Positions 15,433 to 23,344 of a DNA stretch of 64,000 nt are shown here, piece after piece. The stretch is from Nocardia exalbida NBRC 100660. Its GTDB lineage: Bacteria; Actinomycetota; Actinomycetes; Mycobacteriales; Mycobacteriaceae. Each line of letters opens with the position of its first letter. Within the stretch, counting starts at the first letter, position 1. The notes under the pieces were generated by a model. It did no database searches and was not told where the DNA came from. It saw nothing but the letters and a program-made list of their open reading frames with translations. Position numbers and translations under genes: made by a program. The stretch is from NCBI RefSeq assembly GCF_000308575.1, contig NZ_BAFZ01000089.1, forward strand, positions 218,358 through 282,357, in the 5' to 3' direction.

Positions 15433-16776
15433 GTGTCTGAGATCGTGCGCCGTCGCTCGTCCCGCAACGCCAAGTTGGCCAAGATTCCGCTCGGCATCGC
15501 CGGACGGGCGGCCGTGGGGTTCGGCAAGAAGCTCGCCGGAGGCGACAAGTCCGAGATCAACGCGCAGCTCAACCAACGCGCCGCCGAGCAGCTGTTCACG
15601 GTGCTGGGCGAGCTGAAGGGCGGCGCGATGAAGTTCGGGCAGGCGCTCAGCGTGATGGAGGCCGCGGTCCCGGAGGAGTTCGGCGAGCACTATCGGGAGG
15701 CGCTCACCAAGCTGCAGGCCGCAGCGCCGCCGATGCCCGCCGCCACCGTTCACCGGGTGCTCGACCAGCAGCTCGGCACCCAGTGGCGCACTCGCTTCCG
15801 TGAGTTCGACGACACCCCGGCCGCGTCGGCCAGCATCGGGCAGGTGCACCGGGCGGTGTGGTCGGACGGACGGACCGTGGCGGTGAAGGTGCAGTACCCC
15901 GGCGCCGACGAGGCGCTGCGCGCGGATCTCAAAACCCTGTCCCGGATGTCCGGTCTGGTCGCGTCCGTGATCCCCGGTGCGGACGTCAAGCCGATCCTCG
16001 CCGAGATCACCGAACGCACCGAGGAAGAGCTGGACTACCGCAACGAGGCCGCCAACCAGCGTGCCTTCGCCAAAGGCTTCGAAGGGCACGCCGAGATCGT
16101 GGTGCCCAAGGTGGTGGCCAGCGCGCCGAAGGTGATCGTCACCGAGTGGCTGGACGGCGTCGCCGTTTCGACGATCATCAAGCAGGGCGCCGAGGATCCG
16201 GCGGGTACCCGCGCGCTGCGCAATCGCGTGGCGGGGCTGATGGGCCGGTTCCACTTCTCCTCCCCGGAGGTCGTCGGACTCCTGCACGCCGACCCGCACC
16301 CCGGCAATTTCATGATGCTGCCCGATGGCAAGCTCGCGGTCATCGATTTCGGCGCGTGCGCACCGATGCCGGACGGCTTCCCCGCGGTGCTGGGCCGCAT
16401 GCTGGCCCTCGCGGTCGAGGAGCGCTTCGCCGAACTCACCGAACTGCTGTACGACCACGGCTGGGTGATCCCCGGCCGGGTGGTCACCCACCAGGAGATC
16501 GCCGACTATCTGCGGCCGTTCACCGACCCGATCCAGACCGACTCGTTCCACTTCACCCGCAGGTGGATGCAGCGGGTGGCGGGCAAGGCGTCGGAGTTCG
16601 CCAGCCCGGAAATGAAAACAGCGCGGGCACTGCAACTTCCGGCGGAATACGTGATGATCTTCCGCGTGCTCGGCGGTTCCGTCGGCATCCTTGCGCAACT
16701 CGACGCCGAGCTGCCGTTCATGGAACTCGTCCGAACCTGGATGCCCGGCTTCAGCGAGGAGCGCACGGCCTCCTGA
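15433..16776 (+). CDS. ABC1/AarF/UbiB-family atypical kinase (Rv3197-like)
   Basis: A 447-residue protein of the ABC1 kinase-like family. Diagnostic parts are KFGQ (the KxGQ motif), an alanine-rich P-loop substitute in AASASIGQVH, the lysine in VAVKVQYP, EELDYRNEAAN, HADPHPGNF and VIDFGACAP. Members act as ATPases or kinases in quinone or lipid metabolism, and Rv3197 has been linked to macrolide resistance together with WhiB7. The GTG start gives the same length as the M. tuberculosis protein; an upstream ATG adds 14 residues that overlap the previous stop region. The next gene, convergent, is whiB7. Confidence 0.9.
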   Translation: MSEIVRRRSSRNAKLAKIPLGIAGRAAVGFGKKLAGGDKSEINAQLNQRAAEQLFTVLGELKGGAMKFGQALSVMEAAVPEEFGEHYREALTKLQAAAPPMPAATVHRVLDQQLGTQWRTRFREFDDTPAASASIGQVHRAVWSDGRTVAVKVQYPGADEALRADLKTLSRMSGLVASVIPGADVKPILAEITERTEEELDYRNEAANQRAFAKGFEGHAEIVVPKVVASAPKVIVTEWLDGVAVSTIIKQGAEDPAGTRALRNRVAGLMGRFHFSSPEVVGLLHADPHPGNFMMLPDGKLAVIDFGACAPMPDGFPAVLGRMLALAVEERFAELTELLYDHGWVIPGRVVTHQEIADYLRPFTDPIQTDSFHFTRRWMQRVAGKASEFASPEMKTARALQLPAEYVMIFRVLGGSVGILAQLDAELPFMELVRTWMPGFSEERTAS

Positions 16777-16804
16777 GTTCCACCCACCCGACTCGGTCGA
16801 GCCG

Positions 16805-16938
16805 CCAGCACTATTCCGCCCAACCACAGATGCCCGACCGTCGCACTCTGCCAACCCGCCGAGGTGCGAGTCCAGCACTATTCCGCCCAACCACAGATGC
16901 CCGACCGTCGCACTCTGCCAACCCGCCGAGGTGCGAGT
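16805..16938. repeat. Two perfect tandem copies of a 67-base unit
   Basis: The unit beginning CCAGCACTATTCCGCC and ending GAGGTGCGAGT occurs at 16805-16871 and again at 16872-16938 with no difference that I can see. It lies just after the ABC1 kinase gene and has no coding content. Perfect identity points to recent duplication or ongoing slippage. Confidence 0.9.
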
Positions 16939-16939
16939 C

Positions 16940-17003
16940 TTACGAGCACCGTTCGGGGCCGCGAACACGCAGCGCCGCAGGCGCTGCAAATCAAACACAG
17001 ACA
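16940..17003 (-). repeat. Dispersed palindromic element, copy 1
   Basis: Read on the minus strand, TGTGTTTGATTTG is followed by CAGCGCCTGCGGCGCTG, a 7-bp hairpin with a TGC loop, then TGTTCGCGGCCCC and GAACGG. The same order occurs in the opposite orientation near 24480-24570. In this copy the second hairpin is truncated. Confidence 0.7.
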
Positions 17004-17005
17004 CA

Positions 17006-17032
17006 GCCGCCCACCGGATGACGGTGGGCGGC
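17006..17032 (-). terminator. Terminator-like hairpin after whiB7
   Basis: GCCGCCCACC and its perfect complement are separated by seven bases. It lies about 90 bases beyond the whiB7 stop in the direction of whiB7 transcription. Confidence 0.6.
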
Positions 17033-17121
17033 TGATCTGCTTTCTCGTTCGTTGGCTCGGTCCGTGTCGGGACCGACGGAATCGAGCACATCGACCGGAG
17101 GGAGGGAAATCACTCCCCGGC

Positions 17122-17445
17122 TCATGCCGGGACCGCGACCTTGCGCGGACGACCGCGGGGACGCTTGCGGGCGATCACGACACCCTGGTCGAAGATCTCG
17201 CCGCCCCAAACACCCCACGGCTCACGACGATCCATGGCGGCGCTCAGGCAGCCCTTGCGGATCGGGCAGGTCGCGCACAGCGCCTTGGCCTGCTCCAACT
17301 GGACCGGGCTCTCGGCGAACCAGAGGTCCGGGTCTCCAGCACGGCAGGGCAGGACCTTGGTGATCTCCTTGGTCCGGGTAGTCGACGCCACGGTTCGGCA
17401 TGTCACGTCAGTAGTGGCCTGCGGCCAACCCTGTGCGGTGAACAC
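17122..17445 (-). CDS. whiB7: WhiB7 redox-sensitive transcriptional activator of antibiotic resistance
   Basis: A 107-residue WhiB protein. The four iron-sulfur cysteines are in LPCRAGDPDLWF, CATC and KGC. The sigma-factor-binding turn is GVWGGE. The C-terminal RPRGRPRK is the AT-hook that distinguishes WhiB7 from other WhiB proteins. WhiB7 binds the primary sigma factor and activates intrinsic resistance to ribosome-targeting antibiotics. GTG with AAGGAG seven bases upstream fixes the start, though the frame stays open far upstream. The position between the ABC1 kinase and uvrD2 is the same as in mycobacteria. A structured leader precedes it. Confidence 0.95.
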   Translation of the reverse strand: MFTAQGWPQATTDVTCRTVASTTRTKEITKVLPCRAGDPDLWFAESPVQLEQAKALCATCPIRKGCLSAAMDRREPWGVWGGEIFDQGVVIARKRPRGRPRKVAVPA

Positions 17446-17640
17446 GTCGTTCTCCTTCAGCTCGTTGCAGCGGTTCGTTTGTTGTGGCGAAACCGGTGCC
17501 GGTCGGCTGAAGGGCCGGAGAATACTGGCCACGGTTTCGCTGTCGTGCGATCCGTGGCCAGGAGGTCGGGGAGGAGTTTCCCTACCTAGGTCGACATCTG
17601 TGTCGAGTCCTGAACACGATCGCTGGGTGTGCGGTGCGGA
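17446..17640 (-). promoter_or_regulatory. whiB7 leader with a strong hairpin and a tiny upstream ORF
   Basis: On the minus strand TGGCCACGG pairs perfectly with CCGTGGCCA (17526-17560, 17-base loop) about 80 bases before the whiB7 start. Further upstream a minimal reading frame ATG-TCG-ACC-TAG occurs (start at 17597), inside the inverted repeat TCGACA-N4-TGTCGA. Mycobacterial whiB7 is controlled by an upstream ORF and conditional termination in its leader, so these elements are candidates for the same mechanism. The promoter itself is not identifiable with confidence. Confidence 0.45.
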
Positions 17641-17920
17641 GGCGTGCTGCCCGCGGATCCGCCGGCTCGAAGCCGGCTTCAGCCGCGAAGACACCGACTG
17701 CTGCCTCGGCAGCCGCCGGGTGCCAGCCCGCGCTGGGCTTGCCCTGGATCTCGGTACGGATAGACGTATGCATCGCAACGGAATTCACTTGCTTGCACGA
17801 CGTGCCGAACGCACCGATTCCGGACACACCGATCCCCTGCAAGGCGAGGATCCCCCGGGAGGCCGCCATGGGCGCATAGACCGCAACGCCACTGGCGCCG
17901 AGGTTCATGATGTTGTCCAC
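17582..17920 (-). CDS. Small hypothetical protein upstream of whiB7
   Basis: A possible 112-residue protein beginning MDNIMNLGASGVAVYAPMA from GTG, with an excellent AGGAGGGAGG ribosome site seven bases upstream. The first half is Ala/Gly/Val-rich and might be membrane-associated. The second half includes EAGFEPADPRAARLR and an Arg-rich tail that reads like non-coding DNA. I do not recognise a family. It points in the same direction as whiB7 and its 3' part overlaps the whiB7 leader, so its end may matter for whiB7 control. The strong ribosome site is the main reason to report it. Confidence 0.4.
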   Translation of the reverse strand: MDNIMNLGASGVAVYAPMAASRGILALQGIGVSGIGAFGTSCKQVNSVAMHTSIRTEIQGKPSAGWHPAAAEAAVGVFAAEAGFEPADPRAARLRTAHPAIVFRTRHRCRPR

Positions 17921-18030
17921 TGCTCTGCCTCCCTCCTGTACTCGTTGTGTCGCTAACTGTGCGCGCCGAGATGCCCTCCCGGTGCGTAAAAACACCATAG
18001 GCAAGATCTTCGAGCGCGACAACCTATTTT

Positions 18031-20178
18031 CTACCTGCGGTTTTGTGATATTGATCGAAGCCGGGACGCGACGATCGCGAGCACGTCGGCCCCGAACTGG
18101 TCGATCTTCTTCGCACCGATGCCCGCGATCGCGGCCAGCGCGGCGTCGTCGGCGGGCAGTTGTTCGGCGATCGCGGTGAGTGTGGTGTCGGTGAACACGA
18201 CGAATTCGCGGACCCGCAGTGCCTGCGCCTTCTCCGCACGCCAGTCCCGCAGTGCCGCAAGCAATTCGGCGTCCAGTTCGGCCGGGCAGCGACGGCAGCG
18301 GCCGAGCATGGTGGCGTAGGTGCCGATCAACGGTTTCGCGCAGACCCGGCAGGCCGGGCGGACGCCGCGCGACGCCGACGGCGGGGCCGCGATTCGCGAG
18401 GCGGGCGAATCGTCGGGGACGAGGCCGTTGAGGAATCGCGAACGCCGCCTGGAACGCCTACCGCCCTCGTTCCTGGCCAGCGCCCAGGACAGCCGCAGAT
18501 GTTCGCGCGCCCTGGTGACGCCGACGTAGAGCAGACGCCGCTCCTCCTCGAGGGCCGCCTCGTCGGCGACCGAGCCGTCATCGGCGAGGACGTGCGCGAT
18601 CGGCATGGTGCCGTCGGACAAGCCGACGAGGAACACGGCATCCCACTCCAGGCCCTTGGCGGCATGCAAGGAGGCCAGCGTGACCCCCTGCACCGTGGGT
18701 GGGTGCCTGGCCTCGGCGCGGGTCGCGAGTTCGCGCAGCAGGCCGGTCAGGTCGAGCCGCTCGTCGTGGCCGATCAGTTCCTCGGTCAGGCGCACCAAGG
18801 CGATCAGCGAGGACCACCGTTCCCGCGCCTGCGCGCCCGCGGGCTCGGTGGCGGTGAGCCCGAGCGGGGCGAGCACCGCGCGCACCAGCGAGACCAGGGC
18901 ATTGCCACTGCGCGCCTGGTCGGGCAGGTCCTCGCGCGACGCGGCCTGCCGCAGCGCCTGCACGGCCTGCCTGACCTCCGCCCGCGCGAAGAACCCCTCG
19001 CCGCCGCGCACCTGGTAGGGAATTCCGCGCTCGGTCAGCGCCTGCTCGTAGCTCTCGGACTGGGCGTTGATCCGGTAGAGCACGGCGATCTCGGCGGCCG
19101 GTGTGCCCGCCTCGATCAGCCTGCCGATCGCCGCCGCCACCGCCGCGGCCTCCGCGGGCGCGTCGTCGTATTCGGCGAAGACCGGCTCGGGTCCGTCGGC
19201 GCGCTGGCCGATCAATTGCAGCCTGGTGCCCGCGATGCGCCCGCGCGCCGCGCCGATCACCCGATTGGCCAGCGACACCACCTGCGGAGTCGAGCGATAG
19301 TCGCGTTCCAGGCGGACGACGGTGGCGTCGGGAAAGCGACGGGAGAAGTCCAGGAGGTAGCTCGGCGTGGCGCCGGTGAACGAATAGATCGTCTGGTTCG
19401 CGTCCCCGACGACGGTCAGGTCGTCGCGGTCGCCGAGCCACGCGTCGAGCACGCGCTGTTGCAACGGCGTGACGTCCTGGTACTCGTCCACCACGAAGCT
19501 GCGGTAGCGGCCGCGGAATTCGTCGGCCACCGCCGGATAGTCCTCCAGCGCCGCCGCCGTGTGCAGCAGCAGGTCGTCGAAGTCCAGCAGCAGCCCGTCC
19601 GGCGTCGCCTTGAGCTTCTCGTAACCCGCGTAGACATCGGCGACCCGCAGCGCCTCGTAGGGCGTCTCGCGTCGCTGTTTCGCGACCGCCGCCATGTAGT
19701 CCTCCGGCGCGATGAGCGAGCCCTTCGCCCACTCGATCTCGCTCAGCAGGTCGCGGACGCTGTCGGTGGCCGTGGACAGCCCGGCCCGCTGCGCCGCCTG
19801 CGCGACGATCGGGAACTTGGCATCGATCAGCCGCCACGGCACGTCACCGACGATCTGCGGCCAGAAGTACTTCAGCTGCCGCAACGCCGCCGCGTGGAAC
19901 GTCCGCGCCTGCACCTGGGTCGCTTCGCCGCCGAGGCCGAGCGCGCGCAGCCGGGTGCGCAACTCCCCCGCCGCCCGCGCGGTGAACGTGACCGCGAGCA
20001 CCTGATCGGCCTTGACATGGCCCTGCGCGATCAGATGCGCGATGCGATAGGTGATGGTCCTGGTCTTGCCGGTCCCCGCGCCCGCGAGCACGCACACCGG
20101 GCCGCGCGGCGCGCGCACGGCGGCGGCCTGCTCGGGATCGAGGTCTGCGAGGTCGAGAGCGGGCACGCGGTCCATCAT
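18031..20178 (-). CDS. uvrD2: UvrD2 superfamily 1A DNA helicase with HRDC domain
   Basis: A 715-residue helicase. The Walker A motif is LAGAGTGKT, motif II is VVDEYQD, motif III GDANQTIYSF, motif IV/V LASLHAAKGLEWDAVFLVG and motif VI VGVTRAREHL. After the motor comes the tetracysteine CRVC-CRRC that UvrD2 needs for helicase activity, then an HRDC domain (about 635-710) with AIAGIGAKKIDQFG. UvrD2 unwinds DNA 3' to 5' and is essential in M. tuberculosis. ATG giving MMDRVPALDL was chosen; the next ATG or a GTG six codons upstream are possible. Confidence 0.93.
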   Translation of the reverse strand: MMDRVPALDLADLDPEQAAAVRAPRGPVCVLAGAGTGKTRTITYRIAHLIAQGHVKADQVLAVTFTARAAGELRTRLRALGLGGEATQVQARTFHAAALRQLKYFWPQIVGDVPWRLIDAKFPIVAQAAQRAGLSTATDSVRDLLSEIEWAKGSLIAPEDYMAAVAKQRRETPYEALRVADVYAGYEKLKATPDGLLLDFDDLLLHTAAALEDYPAVADEFRGRYRSFVVDEYQDVTPLQQRVLDAWLGDRDDLTVVGDANQTIYSFTGATPSYLLDFSRRFPDATVVRLERDYRSTPQVVSLANRVIGAARGRIAGTRLQLIGQRADGPEPVFAEYDDAPAEAAAVAAAIGRLIEAGTPAAEIAVLYRINAQSESYEQALTERGIPYQVRGGEGFFARAEVRQAVQALRQAASREDLPDQARSGNALVSLVRAVLAPLGLTATEPAGAQARERWSSLIALVRLTEELIGHDERLDLTGLLRELATRAEARHPPTVQGVTLASLHAAKGLEWDAVFLVGLSDGTMPIAHVLADDGSVADEAALEEERRLLYVGVTRAREHLRLSWALARNEGGRRSRRRSRFLNGLVPDDSPASRIAAPPSASRGVRPACRVCAKPLIGTYATMLGRCRRCPAELDAELLAALRDWRAEKAQALRVREFVVFTDTTLTAIAEQLPADDAALAAIAGIGAKKIDQFGADVLAIVASRLRSISQNRR

Positions 20179-20516
20179 GACAGCGCCCACCGACACCCAC
20201 CGTCCGGGCGTCGACCCGAGCCTGCACCGACGTCATCACGGACAACCGCAGCGAAGAACGGGACGGCCCGACCGCTGTCGACGTCATCCGACACATCCTG
20301 ATGTCGGCGGCGCAACTGAGAACCGCGACCCATCGACATCACCGACACATCGAACTCGGCCCTCCACATCACTGCCGACGTGCCGGGTTTCGAGGCGAGT
20401 GCGGCACCGTTTTCCGCGCACCTGCGCGGAAGGTCCAGGGGCCGCCGCTTGCCCACACGCGTGGTAACGCCACGACTCGCAAGCGGGCGCCGAGCGGGTG
20501 GACAGCCTCCCACCGA
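20179..20516. other. Intergenic stretch between uvrD2 and the MarR gene
   Basis: About 340 bases with no credible gene. Short frames on both strands lack ribosome sites and family similarity. It holds the uvrD2 promoter region and the 3' end of the cassette that follows. A small inverted repeat CCGACA-N9-TGTCGG lies near 20289-20309. Confidence 0.5.
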
Positions 20517-20981
20517 TCAGTGGTCGCGCAATAGCTGTAAGGCCTGGAGAAAAGCGCCGCCCGATGCGCCGAGCGGGGCGAAGTACTCCTCGTCGCATGC
20601 CTCGACCGCGACGATGGCCCGGTTGACCAGTGCCACCCCGGCTTCGGTGGCGACCAGGGCCTTCGCCCGGCGGTCGCTCGGGTGGTCGCGGCGTTCCAGC
20701 AGGCCCTTCTGCGCCAGCGTGCGCACCACCTGGGAGGTCATCATCGGGTCGGTGGCGGCGTATTCGGCCAGGTCACGCTGTCGAACCGGGTCCGCGCGAC
20801 CGGCGGCGAGGTAGGTCAGCGAGGCGAGCAGCACGAACTGCACATGGGTCAGATCGAACGGTGCGAGTGCCGCCCGCTGCGCCGCCTGCCAGCGATTGGT
20901 CACCTGCCACAGCAGCAGGCCGGGGCTTTCCTCGGCCGTGGGGAATCTGGAGCGCAGCCTCCCGTCCTCCGCCTCGTGCAT
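20517..20981 (-). CDS. MarR-family transcriptional regulator
   Basis: A 154-residue winged-helix regulator. The dimerisation helices flank a DNA-binding core with VRQRDLAEYAATDPMMTSQVVRTLAQKGLLERR; the wing shows DHPSDRRAKALVAT. MarR proteins bind short palindromes as dimers and usually repress their own operon until a ligand or oxidant releases them. GAGGAAGG precedes the ATG. It is separated from the EVE gene by nine bases, so the two are co-transcribed. A 26-bp perfect palindrome before the first gene of the cassette is the likely operator. Confidence 0.88.
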   Translation of the reverse strand: MHEAEDGRLRSRFPTAEESPGLLLWQVTNRWQAAQRAALAPFDLTHVQFVLLASLTYLAAGRADPVRQRDLAEYAATDPMMTSQVVRTLAQKGLLERRDHPSDRRAKALVATEAGVALVNRAIVAVEACDEEYFAPLGASGGAFLQALQLLRDH

Positions 20982-20990
20982 CGGCCTTCC

Positions 20991-21470
20991 TCATTCCTCG
21001 GTCATCGCCCGCGAAATCAGCGCGTAGTCGTGCGGGCTGAGTTCTATCAGGCCGCGGCGCAGGACCATCCCCCAGTTCGGCACGCTGGTGAATTCCAGAT
21101 CGGCACGCAACTCCTCGATCGGGATTTCCCGCGCACCGGTTCGGTAGCTGACCGAACGGCGCCACGGCTGGAAGCAGCCGCCGTCCTGGGGGTCGGCCTG
21201 CCAGGCCGGGCGGTCGTCGATGGTGCCGATCGCGGTGAACGAACGCACCGGTGCTCCGGCGCGCATGCCCTCGCGTGGCGAGTAGTAGATCAGCCCGTCG
21301 CCCGGCCGCATGCGTTCCACGGCCGTGCGCTTGCCGTGGTTGGCCTGCGCTATGGCGATTTCGACACCGCGCCGGACGTGTTCCCGGGACACGACCGCCA
21401 GCCAATATCTGGTAGGCGATCCGGTGACCGTTCCGCAGTCGACGCCACTCCTTGATGACCGGGCACTCAT
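20991..21470 (-). CDS. EVE-domain protein
   Basis: A 159-residue EVE domain protein of the PUA-like superfamily, which bind modified bases in DNA or RNA. Family features are YWLAVVSREHVRRG, AQANHGKRTAVERMRPGDGLIYYSPRE, the FTAIGTI strand and the tryptophan-containing QPWRRSVSY. AAGGAG lies seven bases before the ATG. It sits between the MarR and SRPBCC genes. In other bacteria EVE domains occur with modification-dependent restriction systems, but no nuclease is visible here, so its role in this small operon is open. Confidence 0.85.
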   Translation of the reverse strand: MSARSSRSGVDCGTVTGSPTRYWLAVVSREHVRRGVEIAIAQANHGKRTAVERMRPGDGLIYYSPREGMRAGAPVRSFTAIGTIDDRPAWQADPQDGGCFQPWRRSVSYRTGAREIPIEELRADLEFTSVPNWGMVLRRGLIELSPHDYALISRAMTEE

Positions 21471-21578
21471 GTCGGTGCTCCTTCCATGCGTGTGAATCTC
21501 GGTGGGTGCTTCGGCCGACGCTCGCTCACCACGACAGATCCGCCGGTGTGGCGACCGTCCGCCGAGGGTTGCGGCCGC

Positions 21579-22001
21579 TCACGCCGCGATCCCCTCCGCG
21601 ACGGCGACCAGCGCGTCCAAGTCGGGCTGCACGGCTCTCGCCAGCCCCGCACCGAGGATCTTCGTCCACAGCAGCCGCAGCGGTCCGTCGATCGAGACCG
21701 TCACCGTGATCGTGGTGCGGCCGTCGACGGCGGCGACTTCATGGGCGAAGGTGAGCCGCGCACCGGGCAATTTCGACACATCGACGAACTCGCGGTCGGT
21801 CAGGCGCTCGATCACGAACCGGACCTTCGGACCGCCCTTCGGCCGCAATGTGCCGGTCGAGCCCTCCGCGAACGGTCCGTCCAGCCGAGCCCACTCGGTG
21901 TCGGTGTTCCATTCCGGCCAGGTCGCCATGTCGGCCCAGCGGGCGAAGAAAGCGGTGGGCGGGGCACTCGAGCAGGCGTGCGCGGTGGCGATGAGCGTCA
22001 T
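21579..22001 (-). CDS. SRPBCC (START-like) family protein
   Basis: A 140-residue single-domain protein of the SRPBCC ligand-binding fold (polyketide cyclase/dehydrase-like). It shows the usual start ATAHACSSAPPTAFFARWADMATWPEWN, a central strand series and a long C-terminal helix. Such proteins bind hydrophobic ligands. The start codon lies two bases from a perfect 26-bp palindrome, so the mRNA may be leaderless or have a very short leader, and repressor binding would block expression. It is the first gene of the SRPBCC-EVE-MarR unit. Confidence 0.85.
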   Translation of the reverse strand: MTLIATAHACSSAPPTAFFARWADMATWPEWNTDTEWARLDGPFAEGSTGTLRPKGGPKVRFVIERLTDREFVDVSKLPGARLTFAHEVAAVDGRTTITVTVSIDGPLRLLWTKILGAGLARAVQPDLDALVAVAEGIAA

Positions 22002-22002
22002 T

Positions 22003-22028
22003 CATTTAGTATGCGCGCATACTAAATG
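22003..22028. promoter_or_regulatory. 26-bp perfect palindrome, probable MarR operator
   Basis: CATTTAGTATGCG followed directly by its reverse complement, with no mismatch and no spacer. It is A+T-rich in an otherwise GC-rich region and lies immediately before the SRPBCC start and about 65 bases before mrx1. It fits a MarR dimer site controlling the leftward cassette and possibly mrx1. Confidence 0.8.
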
Positions 22029-22091
22029 CCGCGCAAGACGGGAAGAAGTTCGAGTTGGAACAGCGGGCCACCGTCCGGCGTTGCAGTGTCC

Positions 22092-22349
22092 GTGACTGAC
22101 GCGAATCCCACTCTGACGATGTACTCGACCACCTGGTGCGGCTACTGCCGCAGGCTCAAGAAGCAACTGGAGGAGGCGGGCATCACCTACGTCGAGATCG
22201 ACATCGAGCAAGATCCGGCGTCGGCCGAGTTCGTCGGCAGCGTGAACGGGGGCAACCACGTGGTGCCCACCGTGAAGTTCGCCGACGGCTCCACCGCGAC
22301 GAACCCGTCGCTGGCCGCCGTCAAGCAGGTCCTCGCCGGTCTGTCCTGA
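22092..22349 (+). CDS. mrx1: Mycoredoxin-1 (mycothiol-dependent glutaredoxin)
   Basis: An 85-residue glutaredoxin-fold protein. The redox motif is TTWCGYCRRLKK and the glutathione-site equivalents are GNHVVPTVKFADGS. Mycoredoxin-1 reduces protein-mycothiol mixed disulfides using mycothiol, the actinobacterial thiol. The second of two close GTG codons was chosen because it gives the length of the M. tuberculosis protein (Rv3198A). It is convergent with nudC. Confidence 0.92.
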   Translation: MTDANPTLTMYSTTWCGYCRRLKKQLEEAGITYVEIDIEQDPASAEFVGSVNGGNHVVPTVKFADGSTATNPSLAAVKQVLAGLS

Positions 22350-22392
22350 TCCGCTGCCGCGCGCGGGTCGCATCGGCCCGCGCGCGGGCGCG

Positions 22393-23298
22393 TCAGTCGA
22401 GCGCGGCCCAGGATTCGACGATGGTGCGCGCGATCGAGATCGAGCCGGGCAGCAGCAGCCGGGTACCCTCGTCCCGCTGCGACCAGTCGCCCACCGCCAG
22501 AGCTTCCCGCACCTGCGCGCGGGTGAACCAGTCGGCTTCGGCGATCTCGCCATCGGAGAAGACCAGCGGCTGCGCGGGATCGGCGACCGCGGCGAAGCCG
22601 AGCATCAGTGAGCGCGGAAACGGCCACGGCTGGCTGCCCAGGTAGCTGATCTCGCGCACGTCGAGCCCGACTTCCTCCCGCATCTCGCGCTCCACGCAGC
22701 GTTCCAGCGACTCACCCGCCTCGACGAACCCCGCCAGCAGCGAGAACAGCGATTTCGGCCAGCTGCTCTGGCGCGCCAGCAGCACCCGGTCGCCGCCGTC
22801 GTGAATCAGGCAGATCACCGCCGGATCGATCCGCGGGAACTCCTCGTAACCGCTCTCGGTGACGCGCGACCATCCGGCCTTCGACGACATGGTCACCGTG
22901 CCGTCCGCGCCGTGGAAACCGGCCTTGTCGTGCCAGTTCAGCAGCGCGATCGCGGTGGACAGCAGTCCGGCGGTGCGGTCGTCGACGGTGCCGCCGGCCA
23001 GCGCGCGCAGATCGGTCAGCGTGCCCTCCAGTTCCGGATCGCGCACGGCCCACAGATGAATGCCGTCCTCGACGCCGAGGAACACCGCGGCCGGACTGGG
23101 TTCGGCGGACAACTCCAGGGCCGCGTCGAGGACCAGAACGTTCCCCTCGAAGCGCACCTGCCCGCGACGGTTGACCCGCAGCAGCTTGGCGGTGGCCCAG
23201 CCCTCCTTCAGAGCCTGGGCATCACCTCGGATCTGCTCGGCCCGATCGATGACGGTACGGGAGAGCAAGGGAACACCATTGAGCTGAAATGCCGGCAC
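22393..23298 (-). CDS. nudC: NudC NAD(H) pyrophosphatase
   Basis: A 301-residue Nudix hydrolase. The Nudix box runs GFVEAGESLERCVEREMREEVG (about residues 190-211; key residues G, E, REMREE). The NADH-specific SQPWPFPRSLM array follows. NudC splits NAD(H) into NMN(H) and AMP and can remove NAD caps from RNA. The zinc-ribbon region that precedes the Nudix domain in E. coli NudC lacks all four cysteines here (FHGADG...SRVTESG), so zinc is probably not bound. GTG start. It shares the mycobacterial order with the downstream potassium channel gene. Confidence 0.9.
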   Translation of the reverse strand: MPAFQLNGVPLLSRTVIDRAEQIRGDAQALKEGWATAKLLRVNRRGQVRFEGNVLVLDAALELSAEPSPAAVFLGVEDGIHLWAVRDPELEGTLTDLRALAGGTVDDRTAGLLSTAIALLNWHDKAGFHGADGTVTMSSKAGWSRVTESGYEEFPRIDPAVICLIHDGGDRVLLARQSSWPKSLFSLLAGFVEAGESLERCVEREMREEVGLDVREISYLGSQPWPFPRSLMLGFAAVADPAQPLVFSDGEIAEADWFTRAQVREALAVGDWSQRDEGTRLLLPGSISIARTIVESWAALD

Positions 23299-23344
23299 GG
23301 TTCGAGACTATCGCGCCCGAGCTACCACCCGGCCCGCGCCGGGG

